DNA from: Folioceros fuciformis
Taxonomy: Eukaryota > Anthocerotophyta > Anthocerotopsida > Anthocerotales
Assembly (NCBI GenBank): GCA_049999805.1
Contig: JBNGIO010006379.1
Coordinates: 856,177-911,148, forward strand
DNA length: 54,972 nucleotides
Direction of reading: 5' to 3'
Part shown: one piece after another, positions 22,204-33,858 of the stretch
Layout of the letters: every line of letters begins with the position of its first letter
How positions within the stretch are numbered: the first letter of the stretch is position 1
The notes under the pieces: model-generated
Seen by the model: the letters and a program-made list of their open reading frames with translations, nothing else
The model's database searches: none
What the model was told of the DNA's origin: nothing
Made by a program: the position numbers and the translations under genes

Positions 22204-23113
22204 CCTGAAAAAAAGCGGCTTCTCGAGATTGCAGCCAAGCAAGCCTCTCAAATTCCCGTCTGCTTAAGCTCCTCCATCGCCAGCTGCTCCGCTTTCCTCC
22301 ATCCCTACCACCCTCCAGCAAAATCCACACACCGAGATGACAAGCATGGGCCACTCCAAAATCGGCACAGACAAGACGACAGGCCACGATCACACAGCAC
22401 GCAAAGAGAGCAGGACGCGCCGCAACGGCGATGCTCGAATTGGGCAAGAAGGCGCCTGGCACTCGGAAGGAAGCCGCCCGCAGAGCGAGGGTGCCAGAAA
22501 TGGAGGGAAAGGTTGAGGGGAGCGGGAGNNNNNNNNNNNNNNNNNNNNNNNNNNNNNNNNNNNNNNNNNNNNNNNNNNNNNNNNNNNNNNNNNNNNNNNN
22601 NNNNNNNNNNNNNNNNNNNNNNNNNNNNGCCGGGCTCTTGCACGACGGAAAGAAAAAGCACCGTGGTAAAAGACAAGGCCAAATATCATCTTTCCCATGA
22701 CTTCCAACGGCTCTGTTTACCTGTTTCGATATGTATCTGACCTCGAACTAACTCTGAATATCGCTGCCGGATCAATTCCCCTAGCGACGATTCTCGGGGT
22801 TTGTATGGAGACGCGTCATTATTTGAGTCGATATGCTGCCTCCTAATTCATAGCCCGATGCAAAACAGGCTCATGAATCTGTCAAACCCCAGGGTGACTG
22901 GTCGGGCGGCACACGAAGCTATCTTTACAAGCAAGCGCGTTCGTGTCCTCCTAGGGTTCTTAGAGAGAGGTGGAAAGGTCGCACGTTCCGCGATCGCTCC
23001 TTGAGCTCGGGACCGAGCGGCCATCTGCAAAGCCGCGGAGAGGAGAAGCTGCGGAGGCCGAGCGTTTGCTTGGAGACGTGAAGGAATTTCTGCGATTCTG
23101 TTGTGGAGGAACG
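22204..23113. promoter_or_regulatory. Divergent ARC6 / VPS28 promoter region
   Basis: About 900 bp between two divergent start codons, interrupted by a 100-N gap. It should hold both promoters and leaders. A telo-box-like word (cctagggttc) lies at about 22,950 in the probable VPS28 leader. No gene is seen. Confidence 0.55.
22529..22628. other. Assembly gap (100 N)
   Basis: One hundred N within the divergent ARC6/VPS28 promoter. The flanks show no duplication. Confidence 0.98.
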
Positions 23114-23855
23114 ATGGCGGGGCAGCATGAGGTGAGGCTGTGGGCGGATAAGCGGGAGAGAGAGATGTATGACAATTTCGCAGACCTGTTCGCTATCATC
23201 AAGACCACGGAGAAGCTGGAGAAGGCGTATGTGAGGGATGTGATCAGCGCGAAGGAGTACGAGCCGGCTTGCACGAAGCTTATCGCGCAATTCAGAACCC
23301 TGAAGACGACGTTGAGGGACACCGTGCCTGACGTGGAGCGCTTCATGGCAGCGTGAGAGGAGATGTGGTGGATTGTGGTTTGCCTTTCTAGGGTTTATGC
23401 GTGAGTAGCCGATGGGACCTGCTAATTTGCTGACAGTGCTTGTTTCGATTGTTGCTGTGGTTAGGTATAAGATGGATTGCCCTTTAGCAGCAAATCGCCT
23501 TCTTGTGTCTGGAATACCTGCCACGGTTGAGCACAAGGGATCGTCTTCTGACTCTGGGACGGCTGTGGCTGTTGCTGAGTGTGTGCAGCACTTCATTACG
23601 GCCATGGATTCCCTGAAGCTCAATATGGTGGCCGTAGATCAGGTGCATCCGTTGCTGTCGGAGCTGCTGGCAGCTCTTAACCGGGTTCCCCAGTTGCCTC
23701 CGGACTTTCTCGGGAAGGTGAAAGGCAGGGACTGGATTTCCAGTCTGAACAAGATGGGGGCCTCAGATGAGCTGAATGAGCAACAGTCCCGCCAGTTGCT
23801 CTTCGACCTGGAATCATCTTACAATGCCTTCATACAGTCCTTGCCCAACTCGTGA
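23114..23855 (+). CDS. VPS28, ESCRT-I subunit
   Basis: Two exons (23114-23352 and 23465-23855) join in frame to 209 residues, the usual size of plant VPS28. VPS28 is a core ESCRT-I subunit. Its N-terminal coiled coil packs with VPS23 and VPS37, and its C-terminal four-helix bundle contacts ESCRT-II during sorting of ubiquitinated membrane proteins at multivesicular bodies. Visible family signatures are EVRLWADKREREMYDNFADL, IKTTEKLEKAYVRD, YEPACTKLIAQF, AECVQHFITAMDSLKLNMVA and the C-terminal QLLFDLESSYNAFIQSLP. The intron carries a telo-box (TAGGGTTTA at 23389). The ATG at 23114 matches the family N-terminus. Confidence 0.95.
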
Positions 23856-25538
23856 TCGAATCCGGTGTCCTGTGAATGCTTGTCCCTGGCTTGCAACGTG
23901 CTCAAGGTCAGGCAATTATAGATGTTGGTATTTGTATATATGGTTTCGGGGGGCAGTACTCGATATAACAGACTCGGCGAACACAGACCACTGATCACCC
24001 AGGGTACAGGTGCGTATGCTGGGACAGGGTTGCCCATCTCCGGCGGGATATGCTGGCCTAAGTATGGGAGCTTAAGGGTTGTTGACGGGTCTGATATCCA
24101 CGCCAGCTGTAACTTGCCAGTCCCTTGGTCTGTAATTCGCCAAGCATTCGAAGACTAAGGGTACATTTCTTGCTGATGGCAACCCCTGGGTTGATACATG
24201 AACGTAGATATGTTTTCCCTCACCTCCCTGGACGTCTTCCCATTGTTTTCTTTCTTCCACATTAAAATGTACACTATAGCATTACCTCTGACGTGGGCGG
24301 TATCTGAGAATGTATCATCTTAAGTTCGAACATATAGAAAAGAAAAAATTGAACTGCACGATCGTGGACCAAATTCCCCTGGGTGAACACAACAAAAGCT
24401 TCTAAAAGCTAAGGCAGTAGAAAAAAAATCTCAAACTCATCGCGAAAGGTAACACAAACGAGACACTAGAAAATCTAAATATAGAAAGCTCCTAAAATGC
24501 AGAGCAAGAGCAGTAGAACATGCGCAGAAAGAACTCTAAATAAGACAACAACCCTGCACCTTGGAACTCACAATGTCACGTTCGACCTGAAAACATATTT
24601 TTATTATTAATTTTTGATAAAATATATATAAATTCCCACGTATGTCCAACTGAAGATGCCCTTCGTGCGCACATAACTTTTGCGATAAGGAAGATCTGAT
24701 TATTATATAAAAACATTTAGATACATTTTTATATAATAAAAATACAGTTTTTACCTCCGTCTCTGAGATGAGGTGCTAGTTGTGGATTTAGACTTATCAG
24801 CAAGTGGTATCAGATTATATATAAAAAGTGGGGTTAGATACAATACTGGGTACATCTGTCGGTGGGGGGCCTTGGGTTCTAACCGTTGGCTAGGACTGGC
24901 GGGAAGCTGGAAAACGACCTTCTCTCTGTGGCCATCCACAGAAGGCTACCTGGGTGGCTGGAGACCTGATTCAGCTGCAACACCAAGGACCTGGGAGACA
25001 GAGAACAAGAGTGGACACAAGGAGACATTTGAATCCCCGGCTTCTTGATGCATTCCCACCAGGTCATGCTACAGCCACCGCTTGTACACCTTAGGTACAA
25101 TCCAGCAACACCAGAAGAGTCATAGGAAAGCCGAGGAGAGAAGTTTGAAAATACCTAGGCTAGAGGGCACACTAGGCACCGTTTCTCCCCCTCTATTCAC
25201 ATGACAGAACACCGACATCCCATCCCATCCCCATCCCCATCCTTGCTAGATAGCCACTTTCACTGCCCCACCTCCATCCTTATTGGTCACCTACCATTGT
25301 CAACCCAAAGGATACCCTACGAGTCCAAGTCTGTAAGTTAAAAAGAGTCTTTTATTGGGATAGGACCTACTTCAGTTGATGGCCCCGCACTCCTGTCGTT
25401 GACGGCAGTACAGGCATCCCTTTTGGCTGACCGTCCTCCACCTAAGCCCAGGATATGAATTGAGAGCCTGCAGTAGCGTTCTTCCATGACGGCAGTCCCG
25501 GGGAGAAGCAAAGTTACAGATGCAAGTCCTGGTCCCGT
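23856..25538. other. Intergenic spacer, AT-rich centre
   Basis: No gene recognised. It is AT-rich around 24,300-24,770, with tatata-like runs, and has a small ccatccc microsatellite at about 25,220-25,245. It includes the 3' ends of VPS28 and of the SHOU4-like gene, which converge. Confidence 0.5.
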
Positions 25539-27516
25539 TCATAAGGGTATACCATCCGCCTTGGACACCTCGTCGCAACTCAGAAGGATGCCCTCCACGT
25601 TGGTTGGGAGGAGACACATTCCGATTTGGCAGCCGGTGGGAACAGACTCTGGAGGAACTATCATGAGCACATTGTCCTGACGCTGAACCACACCCAGGAC
25701 TGTCACCGTGCTGCCTTCCTTGATGTAGCTGCACCGACGAGGAGAAAAGAGGTTCAGGGACGAGAAGAGGGCTACAGCATTGGTTGCCTCCCCGAATGGG
25801 AGACAGGCAGGGGCAGAATGAAACGGTGGACGAACATGGAAGGAGAAGGGTTTGGAGAAGAAGGGCATAGCAGACGTTACCCCTCTCTCAGTTGCATGAT
25901 TCGATCGTCGCTTGAGAGGTTTCTTTCCCGAAGCCAGCGCACGAAGTCGGTGGGAAGCTCCTTACTTTGTGGGGAAACATCGATGATGGTGCTCTCCTGC
26001 ACGTAGGGAGTGACTCTGGCTCCGTACCCCGCCTTCACCAAAGCCGTCAGCCCGGACTGGAAGTCGAATATGTAGAAATCCACGACATGCCTCTGCACGT
26101 ACATGACATTGTAGAGAAAGTTGGAGGTGAGGCAACAAGTGCAGGGGGCTTCCTTCCTCCTCCTCCTCCTGTCTGGAGACATTGAGGCAAGAAGGCTGCG
26201 AGCTCGGTTGGTGCACGTACCTCCAGGTGCCGCAATCCCCATGTGAAGAGCCTGTGCTTGTCGTTGGCAGGTTTGGACCTGAAGCGCTTGTACTCGTAGA
26301 GCCCTGTGGATGTGTATATACATCTGTTCACTTTCTGGTAGCCTGACTCCAGAGGCACACTCCCACACCTGACCACCTGCACGGACCGGGGGGAGGAAGC
26401 AACGGTGACAGCACCCGGTTTGAGATGGAGGCACGGCAAAGGAGCTGCATTGTGTGTCATGGTAAGCGCAAGAGCAGACAGAAGCAGAGAGGAAGAAGCT
26501 TCTTTAAGACTTACCCCAGTGACCTTGACGTAATGGCCATCCAGAGCCTTGCCCAGCTCGGCATCGGGGTACTTCATCAGGTACCTGGTGACAGCCGCCT
26601 CGCCCCAGCAGGAATTCCACGTCCACAGCAGCGCCACCAGCAGAAACAGACTGCCCACCACAGCCAGCAGGATGGGACTGTGCACGATTGCCACGAAGTA
26701 CGCCCCCACCCCGAAACCCAAGATGAAGAGCACTACCACGGTGAAGACGATAGGCCTGGGGAAATTCCTCATGAAAGAAGGGCCCCTCTCGTAGCCCAGA
26801 TTGTTGATGGCGTGGCCGCTGGTGATGAGAATCTTGGAGGAGGCAGAAGAGTCGAGCGGGCCTGACGCCCGCTTGGGCGCCGGGGCGGAGCCCGAGAGCG
26901 GGCCGGAGCTCTTGTGAATGAGACCCGAGGTGGAGAGCGGGCCGGAGGTGATGAGCCCAGTGGGCGGCAGAGACGGGGGATTCAGCGGACCGGAGGTCTT
27001 GAGCGGCGGGCCGGACTGCTTTCCAGGATCGGGGCCCTTCACCATGGGCCCGCTCTTGGGGCGAGCGGGCGGCGGGGGAGCTCCTGCGAGCGGCCCAGAC
27101 TTGGAGCCCACAGCCCCCTGCTGTCCCTGCCCCTGCACCTGAAGCCCCGAGTGCGAAAGAGAGCCGGACTTGGAGCCCACGGAATTCTGGCGCGCGATGC
27201 CCGCTGCCGAGGAGAGCGGGCCGGACGTGGAGAAGGCGGACCTGGGCCCCGATATGGGCCCTGAGTGCGCGCCCACAGCGCCAGAAATCGGGCCCGATTT
27301 CCTCTTCACGATAGGGTTGTCCACAGGGATGTCGAACATCTTCCCCAGCTCCCCGGATTTCTTGATGTCCCCTCCTGTATACGGCATTGCCCCCGATGTG
27401 GAGAGCGTGGCCTTCTCCTTGTACTGGTCGGGGTGGCCCGAGACGTAGAGCCCGTTGCTGAGCTGGTGGGAGGGGAATCTGGTGCTCCCCGCATTGTTCA
27501 TGCTGTTGCTGCCCAT
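25539..27516 (-). CDS. SHOU4-like membrane protein (cellulose synthase trafficking family)
   Basis: Four exons on the minus strand (26515-27516, 26221-26376, 25881-26092, 25539-25728) join to 519 residues. The protein matches the plant family once annotated as ubiquitin-protease-related. Its Arabidopsis members SHOU4 and SHOU4L modulate delivery of cellulose synthase to the plasma membrane. After RFPSHQLSNGLYVSGHPDQ and MPYTGGDIKKSGELGKMFDI comes a disordered region (about residues 70-235) built on many SGP-type motifs. Two membrane spans follow at about 255-276 and 281-300 (IVFTVVVLFILGFGVGAYF, ILLAVVGSLFLLVALLW). The conserved C-terminal part contains CIYTSTGLYEYKRFRSKPA, RHVVDFYIFDFQSGLTALVK and GSTVTVLGVVQRQDNVLMIV. 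Despite the old name I see no protease active site. Confidence 0.93.
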
Positions 27517-27779
27517 TCTCGGCGATGATCAGAATTCGCTCCCCCTACTTCCTGAGCTTGAAAAGCCAATTGGGCGCTCCCCAATGCCCCGCAAGAAAGG
27601 AGGGACGGTCGGAACAAGGAAGCTCTGGCAATGTGGGAGCAAGCGAGAGCAAGGGAGGGGAAGGGAAGGGCAGGAGGGGAAGGAGAAAGCCGGAAGGCGT
27701 CAGAGTGGGGGGCGCAGCATGTTGGTGGTCCGCCTAGGGGGCAGGCAGCAGCAGAGCGGGGGAGGCGGGAGGCAGGAGG

Positions 27780-27821
<42 letters not shown>

Positions 27822-28940
27822 GCGGAGAGATCAAGAGCTCGGGAGTGGAGAGACAGTGAAGAGGCAGAGGAGGAGGAGAGGGGGAGTGCGCCCGGACCGG
27901 ACCCCAGGCCAGCCCAGCAGGAGGAGGAGCAGCAGGAGCAGGAGCAGGAGCAGGAGCGGGGTAGCAATCTGTCAACGTCGCCCAGCGCCCGGACTGGGGG
28001 TCCTGCTCCCAGCTGCAGCTGCAGCGGGCAGGATAGGCCACGCCACGCCACGCCACGCTGCTGCACACCGGTCCGGACCGGACTGGCGCACTGCTGGGCA
28101 GCGCAGCGCAGAGCCCTGGAACGGGAGCAGTGCTGAGCAGAGGAGAGCAGTGCAGTGCAGTGCAGTCCTGCTGAAAGAGCTAGACCAGCTGCCTGCCTGC
28201 CTTGGCTTGCCTTCCTCACCTCAAAGCACGCAAGCAAGAGCCTCGCCTCACCTCGCCTCGCCTCGCCTCCCTCCAACCCAGCGAGCGTGCAAGCGCAGCG
28301 CGCGGGCAGGAAGGCAAGGAGGGAGGGCAGAGCGGGGCAGGGCAGGGCAGGGCAGAGCAGAGCAGAGCAGGACAGGGCAGGGCAGCCAAGACAACGGGCA
28401 AAGGCACACACACAACACACAACACAGGAGACGGCGAGAGGCAGCGGAGAGAAAGGAGGGAGGCGATGCAGGGCAGGGCAGGGCCAGGCCGGGCCGGGCC
28501 GGGCCACCAGGGTGGCCGCTGCCACTGCCCGCTGCCTGGCTGCCTGGCCCAGCCTCACCCAGCCCAGCCCACCCCGACCTCCTCCTCTCTCTCCTCTCTC
28601 CTCTCTCCTTTCCCCTCCCTCGTCCGCCTCTCTCCCTCCTTCCCTTTCCTTCCCTCGCTTCCATTCCACCTCGCTCGGCTGCACTGCACCGTGCACTCTC
28701 TCGCCCCCTCTCTTCGCTGTCTCCAACCCCAGTCGGACTCTCTGCCAACTCGCCACCCTCCTTTTGGACAGTCCTTTCACACACTCTACAATCGCTCTCC
28801 AACTTTTGCTTCCCTCGCCCACCTTTTATTTCATCCACTATCCCTCCTACTCCCACCCCAGCGCACCACTCCGCTTCTTGAAGACTCCATACACATCACA
28901 AAGACAACATAATGCAAAAGCTTCAAAGCCACCATGACTT
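27517..28940. other. Low-complexity leader/promoter of the SHOU4-like gene
   Basis: Contains a run of 35 A at 27783-27817, gcagg/gagga-type repeats, a gggcagggcag/gagcagagcag tract at 28330-28385, a ggccggg tract near 28,490, and a long CT-rich tract at 28,570-28,700. Long open frames occur on all sides but consist of repeated Arg/Ser/Pro/Ala codons from simple sequence, so I do not call them genes. It is probably the leader and promoter of the minus-strand gene. Confidence 0.55.
27783..27817. repeat. Poly(A) microsatellite, 35 bp
   Basis: An uninterrupted run of A on the plus strand (poly-T in the sense of the SHOU4-like gene leader), about 270 bp upstream of its start codon. Confidence 0.95.
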
Positions 28941-30522
28941 CTAGTACCACATTCCACCAATGTACTTCGTCCTCACAGTAACACACTGCAAGTTGTCCGA
29001 AAGCATATCTTCATTTCATGCTACAGAGTCCGCTACTAGTTGCACAACCATAGATATTGCCTACACCAACACCCAATCTCAATCCAAGTAAAGGTTACCC
29101 ATCCAATCCCAATCCCAATCCCGGACAGTTGCAGGTTGCCCTCTTGACTCTGACCCTTCAATTCCGTCACACCTCAACGTCCATCTACATCCCTCACAAG
29201 TCCAATCCACTTTAACACAGTCACATCCATCTTGGTCACATCCCTAACGTCCTTGTACAAGTCTTTAGAATTGTTCACATTTGTACGAGCCACCTAGCCA
29301 AGCTTGTCTGTGTCAAGCCTTGGGTGTTTCAAATCGATCACATTCTTGGTACTATGCTTTGTCATAACAACTTTAAGATTGTATGTGTGAAGATCTTCCA
29401 CTGCACCCTGCAGCACCGCCAAACTGTCATTCAACCGTAACGGTTCTTGTGGCCATTGAAGTTCCCGACCATCTGACCGTTTGTTGTCAGGCTCAAGTAG
29501 TTGGGATTATGATCCCTCATCAATCTACGCAATTGTGGTCGTGAATTTGTTTCCACCCATCATCAATGGTACTATGAATTCAAACCAGAGTTGTCTTCTT
29601 CCAGTAGTATCAATGGTATGTACCTAAAACTTTCACGTCTAGTCCAAAAACTTAATGCTGCATATCTTGTCCTTTCACGACCACTCCAACGTTCAGTGCT
29701 TCTTTTAAGACTTTGAAATCGTGAAGCACATTACCATCACCAAGTACCATCAAGTTTCGCCTTGCCTAGTATGCTTGAACCATAATAAGAGAGTATTAAG
29801 TTTAGGGTTAGAATTAGGGTTAGGGTTGGTGGAAGGAATAGGGCTCTCATGGAAGAGTGTTGTGAACTCAAATGCGCAAGCTATAATAACCTTTTCTACA
29901 GCGACTTGAGTGGAGTGGAAGGATCTTTTACAGGATGGAAAGAAACCTGATAATTATTAGTAAGGCGTTGAAACATGTAGAAAGAATATACAGGGGGAAT
30001 AAAGATATTATCATGCCCATAAAGGCAGAAATCCCACGTATGAGATACTCTGATGCGGGTTTTAAAATATCGGGGGGCCGTTGTTGGAGACCCCTCCTGC
30101 GGCTACTGCTGCAGACACAGTGGTCGCACGCGCACGACCCGGTGTTGGATAACACGTAAAGCGTAAGCAGAAGTGGGGATAAGGGGCGGTTCCAACAGGG
30201 AGCCGGGCTGTTAACTTTTAATTAAGGTAAGTAAGTACGGCGGCGTAGGACAAGGCAACCGAGGAGATGATGGGCGAACAGGCAGGCAGGCAGCGATGCC
30301 AGCCTGGCCAGGCCGCGGCCACGGCGGCGCCAACCTCCCTTCCGCTCTCGAGGGCCTGGCCGGGCCGGGCCTTGCCTTGCCTTCACTTCTGGCGCATTCC
30401 TCGCGCTCCTTCACGTTCCAGTTCCTCCCTTCGCCGATCCCTGCGCTCCTGTTCCTCCTCCTCCTCCTGCTGCTCCGCTTTCTTGGCCTTCTGCCTCGTA
30501 GCATTGGTGGAAATTTGGAGGG
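28941..30522. other. Intergenic spacer before GASA, with a telomere-like block
   Basis: No gene seen. AT-balanced sequence with cccaatcccaatcc words near 29,100 and an interstitial telomere-like block at 29801-29828. The last about 300 bp are GC-rich and probably the GASA leader. Confidence 0.5.
29801..29828 (+). repeat. Interstitial telomere-like repeat (TTTAGGG type)
   Basis: tttagggttagaattagggt followed by tagggttgg: about four degenerate TTAGGG/TTTAGGG units inside unique sequence. Confidence 0.75.
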
Positions 30523-31522
30523 ATGCATATGGCGCCGCCGGCAGCGTCCCGCCTCCCGCGGTTCCTCTTGCTCGCCTTTCTCGTCTTCACGCACTGCCTG
30601 GTAATGTGACAATTTTCTCCTCCTCGCCGTCAGCTTTGGTTTTGCGTGATCATTGCTGCATTTGGATGCTGCTGCTCGAGAATTGTGCTCCAATTTGAGT
30701 GAAGTGCCTCACGTTGTGAAGCTTTTTTGTTGTTGTTGTTGTTGTTAACGTCGGAGGCCGCTGTTTTGTGTCATGCAGACTGTTAGCGCTGAGAGCCTGC
30801 GCGAGGAGTCTCAGGTACTGCTTCTTGTGAGACCTGTCGTGTACGATTTTGTCTTTTGCTGTGACAGTGCAGCCATTGTACGCAATTGTTCTCGTTCTAG
30901 AGGGGGAGGTTTGGAGCAGCTCGAGTGTTTGTTAGTTTCTTCGGCTGCAGAAGAGTTGTGCGTTTTTCGCTTCGTAAGCGAAGGGAACGCTTTTTTGTGT
31001 GGACTGTAATTCAAGGCGTCTGAGTTGTCGTGGCGAACTGGCTCTGTGTTTTTTTGTTTTTTGTCGTCTCTGTGACTACATCTTGTGTTTGAGTTGTCGT
31101 GATTGTCTCTCGTCTTTGCAGATTACAGGTTCGGATGATGATCTTGATGCACCTACTCCGGCGAGAGGCCCGTCAGTGGCACCTACCTTTAGCATCAGTG
31201 AGTACCGCTGAGTCGCAGCGAGAGCACGTGTCAATGGAATGTGCCCGTTCTTTCTTGCTTCTTCTTGCATGAAAGAGTGTAACTTTCTTTTCTTCTCACG
31301 TCCAAGAAAGTCACGTATTGCTGGTGTGTCGCTTGTGCAGACTGTGGCAAGCAGTGTGCTCGCAGGTGTTCGGAAGCATCCAGGCAAAACCGGTGCCTTA
31401 AGTACTGCAACATCTGCTGTTTCAAGTGCAGATGTGTTCCTCCAGGAACGTACGGCAACAAGGAAGTGTGCCCCTGCTACGCCAACCTCAAAAATTCTAA
31501 GGGCACATCAAAATGTCCCTGA
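30523..31522 (+). CDS. GASA/Snakin gibberellin-regulated peptide
   Basis: Four exons (30523-30600, 30779-30814, 31122-31197, 31341-31522) join in frame to 123 residues. The protein has an N-terminal secretion signal ([18 protein letters not shown]), a short acidic/Pro linker encoded by the third exon, and the GASA domain. That domain starts [10 protein letters not shown], continues [20 protein letters not shown] and ends TSKCP. It has the full set of 12 cysteines and the GNKEVCPCY motif of the family. Such secreted cysteine-rich peptides act in growth, redox and defence signalling in land plants. An in-frame second ATG at 30529 could also start translation. The first intron has a (gtt) microsatellite. 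Confidence 0.93.
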
Positions 31523-32021
31523 TCCATTCTGTTTTTTAATTAAGCATGTCTGGGGCATCCGATGGACCCAAATTCCGAAACGAGGAGGAAACGTTGCCTA
31601 CCGCACACTCATTTCTGCAAATGACAGGCGGATGACAAACACCTACACGACGCTGTCCTGTACAGGGTAGGAATCGAGATTACAGATAATTTAAGTATGT
31701 ATCATATTATGAGCCTAGTCATTACTGTGCGGATATCAAAACTGTGCCGTTCAGTCCGGCTCCTGGGCAGCTTCAAGTTGCCTTCCACGGTACCACCATC
31801 CCTGGGAGCATAATGAGTCGTGTGACACTCGGTCCAGAAGAGTGCAGTACCCACTTCTCCACAGTCTGAGAGACGGGAAGACTACAGCTGGAATCCGCCC
31901 CAGCTTGGTCCAACTCCGCCCCTGTGACTGTCCTCAGTCCTTGCTCACTCGTTGGCTGGCAACGCTGACTGCAAACAGCGGGAAGGGAAGGGAAGGAAGG
32001 ACATGAGTGCCACCATGTGGG
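31523..32021. other. Convergent spacer (GASA / SEC14-like 3' ends)
   Basis: 3' untranslated sequence of two convergent genes. No other feature is seen. Confidence 0.5.
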
Positions 32022-33247
32022 CTATCCTGACAGACCGGCCTTCTGCTTGGGCTCCGCCCAGGGCCCTACTGCACTGTCCATGCAGCCTCCCGGGCAATCA
32101 CAGGTGCCTCCCAGGAAGAGAGGCAGGTCCGCTGCATCGACAGCGTCCAACAGGTCATCCAGCCCGTTGCCCTTGTGGATGCGGATTCTCTTCTGGGTTT
32201 GATCGTCGATGAAGGGGCTCAGCATCTCCCACAGCAGCTTGAAGGTAGCCGGGGTGTTGATGATGATGAGCCGGCCCAGGTACTCCGGAAAGTAGGAGGA
32301 AAAGCATTTCGCCAATTTGGGCAGCACCTTCCTCACATGAGAGTTGGTGAAGGTAATCGTGCTCTGCTCATGTTTCCACCACACTCTGTGTCATTGCGGC
32401 AAACCACATGGAGGTGCATGCAAGGGGTCCTCAGGAGCAAGTGTGTGAGGACGAGCAGCTTCAAGGCTGGGTAGGTGGGGTGATGGGAGATGGAGACTCA
32501 CCACACACTTGAGGTCGATGATGACCGTGGCTCTCCCCACGTAATGGCCTGCTGCAGCAGAGCAGGCGGGCAGCTTCACCTCGTGGAGGTCCTCCCACAC
32601 CCACAGAACCCTTTTCAGCAGCCTCTCTTCCGTGGTCTCGCGAAACAGCTCTTGGATCCGCAGCCTGATGCAGGCACTGTTAGCGAGCGCTACAGCTAAG
32701 GGCGGCAGGCTGCTTAATCACAATACGGCCTCCGTTCTGCCAGCAACTTCAAGGGCTTGCCTTGGCAACATGGGACACTTCACACCTTGACAGCAGCTGG
32801 ATGTTGATGGGTCGACCGAGCTTGTCAGTCTTGTGCCAATTTTGAGGCCAGGTTCTGAGAACCCGATCCAGCTCTGGGTACTGAAACGTCTGCATTCGCG
32901 TCAGATATGTGAGAAGCTGAGAAACACCTGCAACCCCGCGGCCTCCGCTACCGGACAAGCACCAGCATGCGAGACGCAAGCCAAGCACGCGTGCGCACAG
33001 CACAGTCGTAGACCTGGAGGAGAGAATCCACGTTGTTGACGCGGCGCCATTGCACAAAATCGCCATACATGGCCAGGGCTTTTCTCAGATCCAGCTGCTT
33101 CGCCCTCAGGAACCTGAGCAACGTCTGGTCGTCTGCTCTGCGAGGGCAATCGTAGCCTCTCGCCATGGTCACCCCTTTGAAGCGTGTCAATAAACTCGCC
33201 TCTTCCGCCGTGATGTCATCCTCGTACATCTCCCTCGCGGGCTGCAT
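32022..33247 (-). CDS. SEC14-like (CRAL-TRIO) lipid-transfer protein
   Basis: Four exons on the minus strand (33014-33247, 32786-32889, 32502-32664, 32022-32363) give 280 residues. The N-terminal CRAL-TRIO-N helices read DDQTLLRFLRAKQLDLRKAL and MYGDFVQWRR. The SEC14 lipid-binding domain follows, with WPQNWHKTDKLGRPINIQLL, GRATVIIDLKCV and the gate region FPEYLGRLIIINTPATFKLL with WEMLSPFIDDQTQKRI. SEC14 proteins exchange phosphatidylinositol and other lipids between membranes and stimulate phosphoinositide synthesis. There is no GOLD or nodulin extension, so it is a short, single-domain member. The first intron donor (GTCTAC) is weak but frame and homology support it. The upstream start could be longer. 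Confidence 0.87.
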
Positions 33248-33858
33248 TCCCGCTCCCCGATCTGCTCCCAGTTTCGCTCCCCGATCTCCCGAAGCTCGTC
33301 CTCCACACCGGACACTCTCACAGACGCAGCCTCCCGCCCAAAGTCTTCAATGCCTTCCAAAACTGCGGACTCCGAGAACGTGAAAATGCAATGCAAGTTG
33401 GGGTAGGGGACGAAACATCGGGCCCGGTGCAACCTGAGAGGAACGGTCACGACCCGCAATTCAGCACCCAGGTGATGGGATGTGGGATGCGGGGAACGCG
33501 AGCTTGCTCGCAGGTAGCACCCGGTGACGTCTGGTCGGCGGGACGTCAATGTTTTGAATGTCATCTCCACCACGTAACGTATATATTTGCAACATGCTGT
33601 ATAAGGAAACGGAAGGAAAGATACGCAGCAGTGTCCAGTGACCTCCAGCCCGTCACCGACAGTTTACCCTTCACAACTCAAGTCCGTACAGTACGTTTAA
33701 TAGGTGGCGGGAACAACCAGCAGCACTCATTCCTGATTCCATGTAATGAGAAGCACTCGATCCGGCCATTTTTCCTTTGCTAAACAACAAAATTTAACTG
33801 CCGACCGCTACCCCGTTACGGGAGAGAGCCGCAAGACCTAGACACCTAGCATGGGACC
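33248..33858. other. Spacer between SEC14-like and KHE-like genes
   Basis: Promoter of the SEC14-like gene and 3' end of the upstream minus-strand gene. Frames here have no recognisable features. Confidence 0.45.

Noticed and set aside
27631-28937. Very long open frames on both strands, up to about 400 codons
   Set aside because: They consist of simple-sequence codons (RAGQGRAE-like, Ser/Pro/Leu runs) on overlapping frames and both strands, with no domain. This is low-complexity leader.
29801-29828. Possible chromosome end or telomere
   Set aside because: Only a few degenerate units flanked by ordinary sequence and genes on both sides; an interstitial block.
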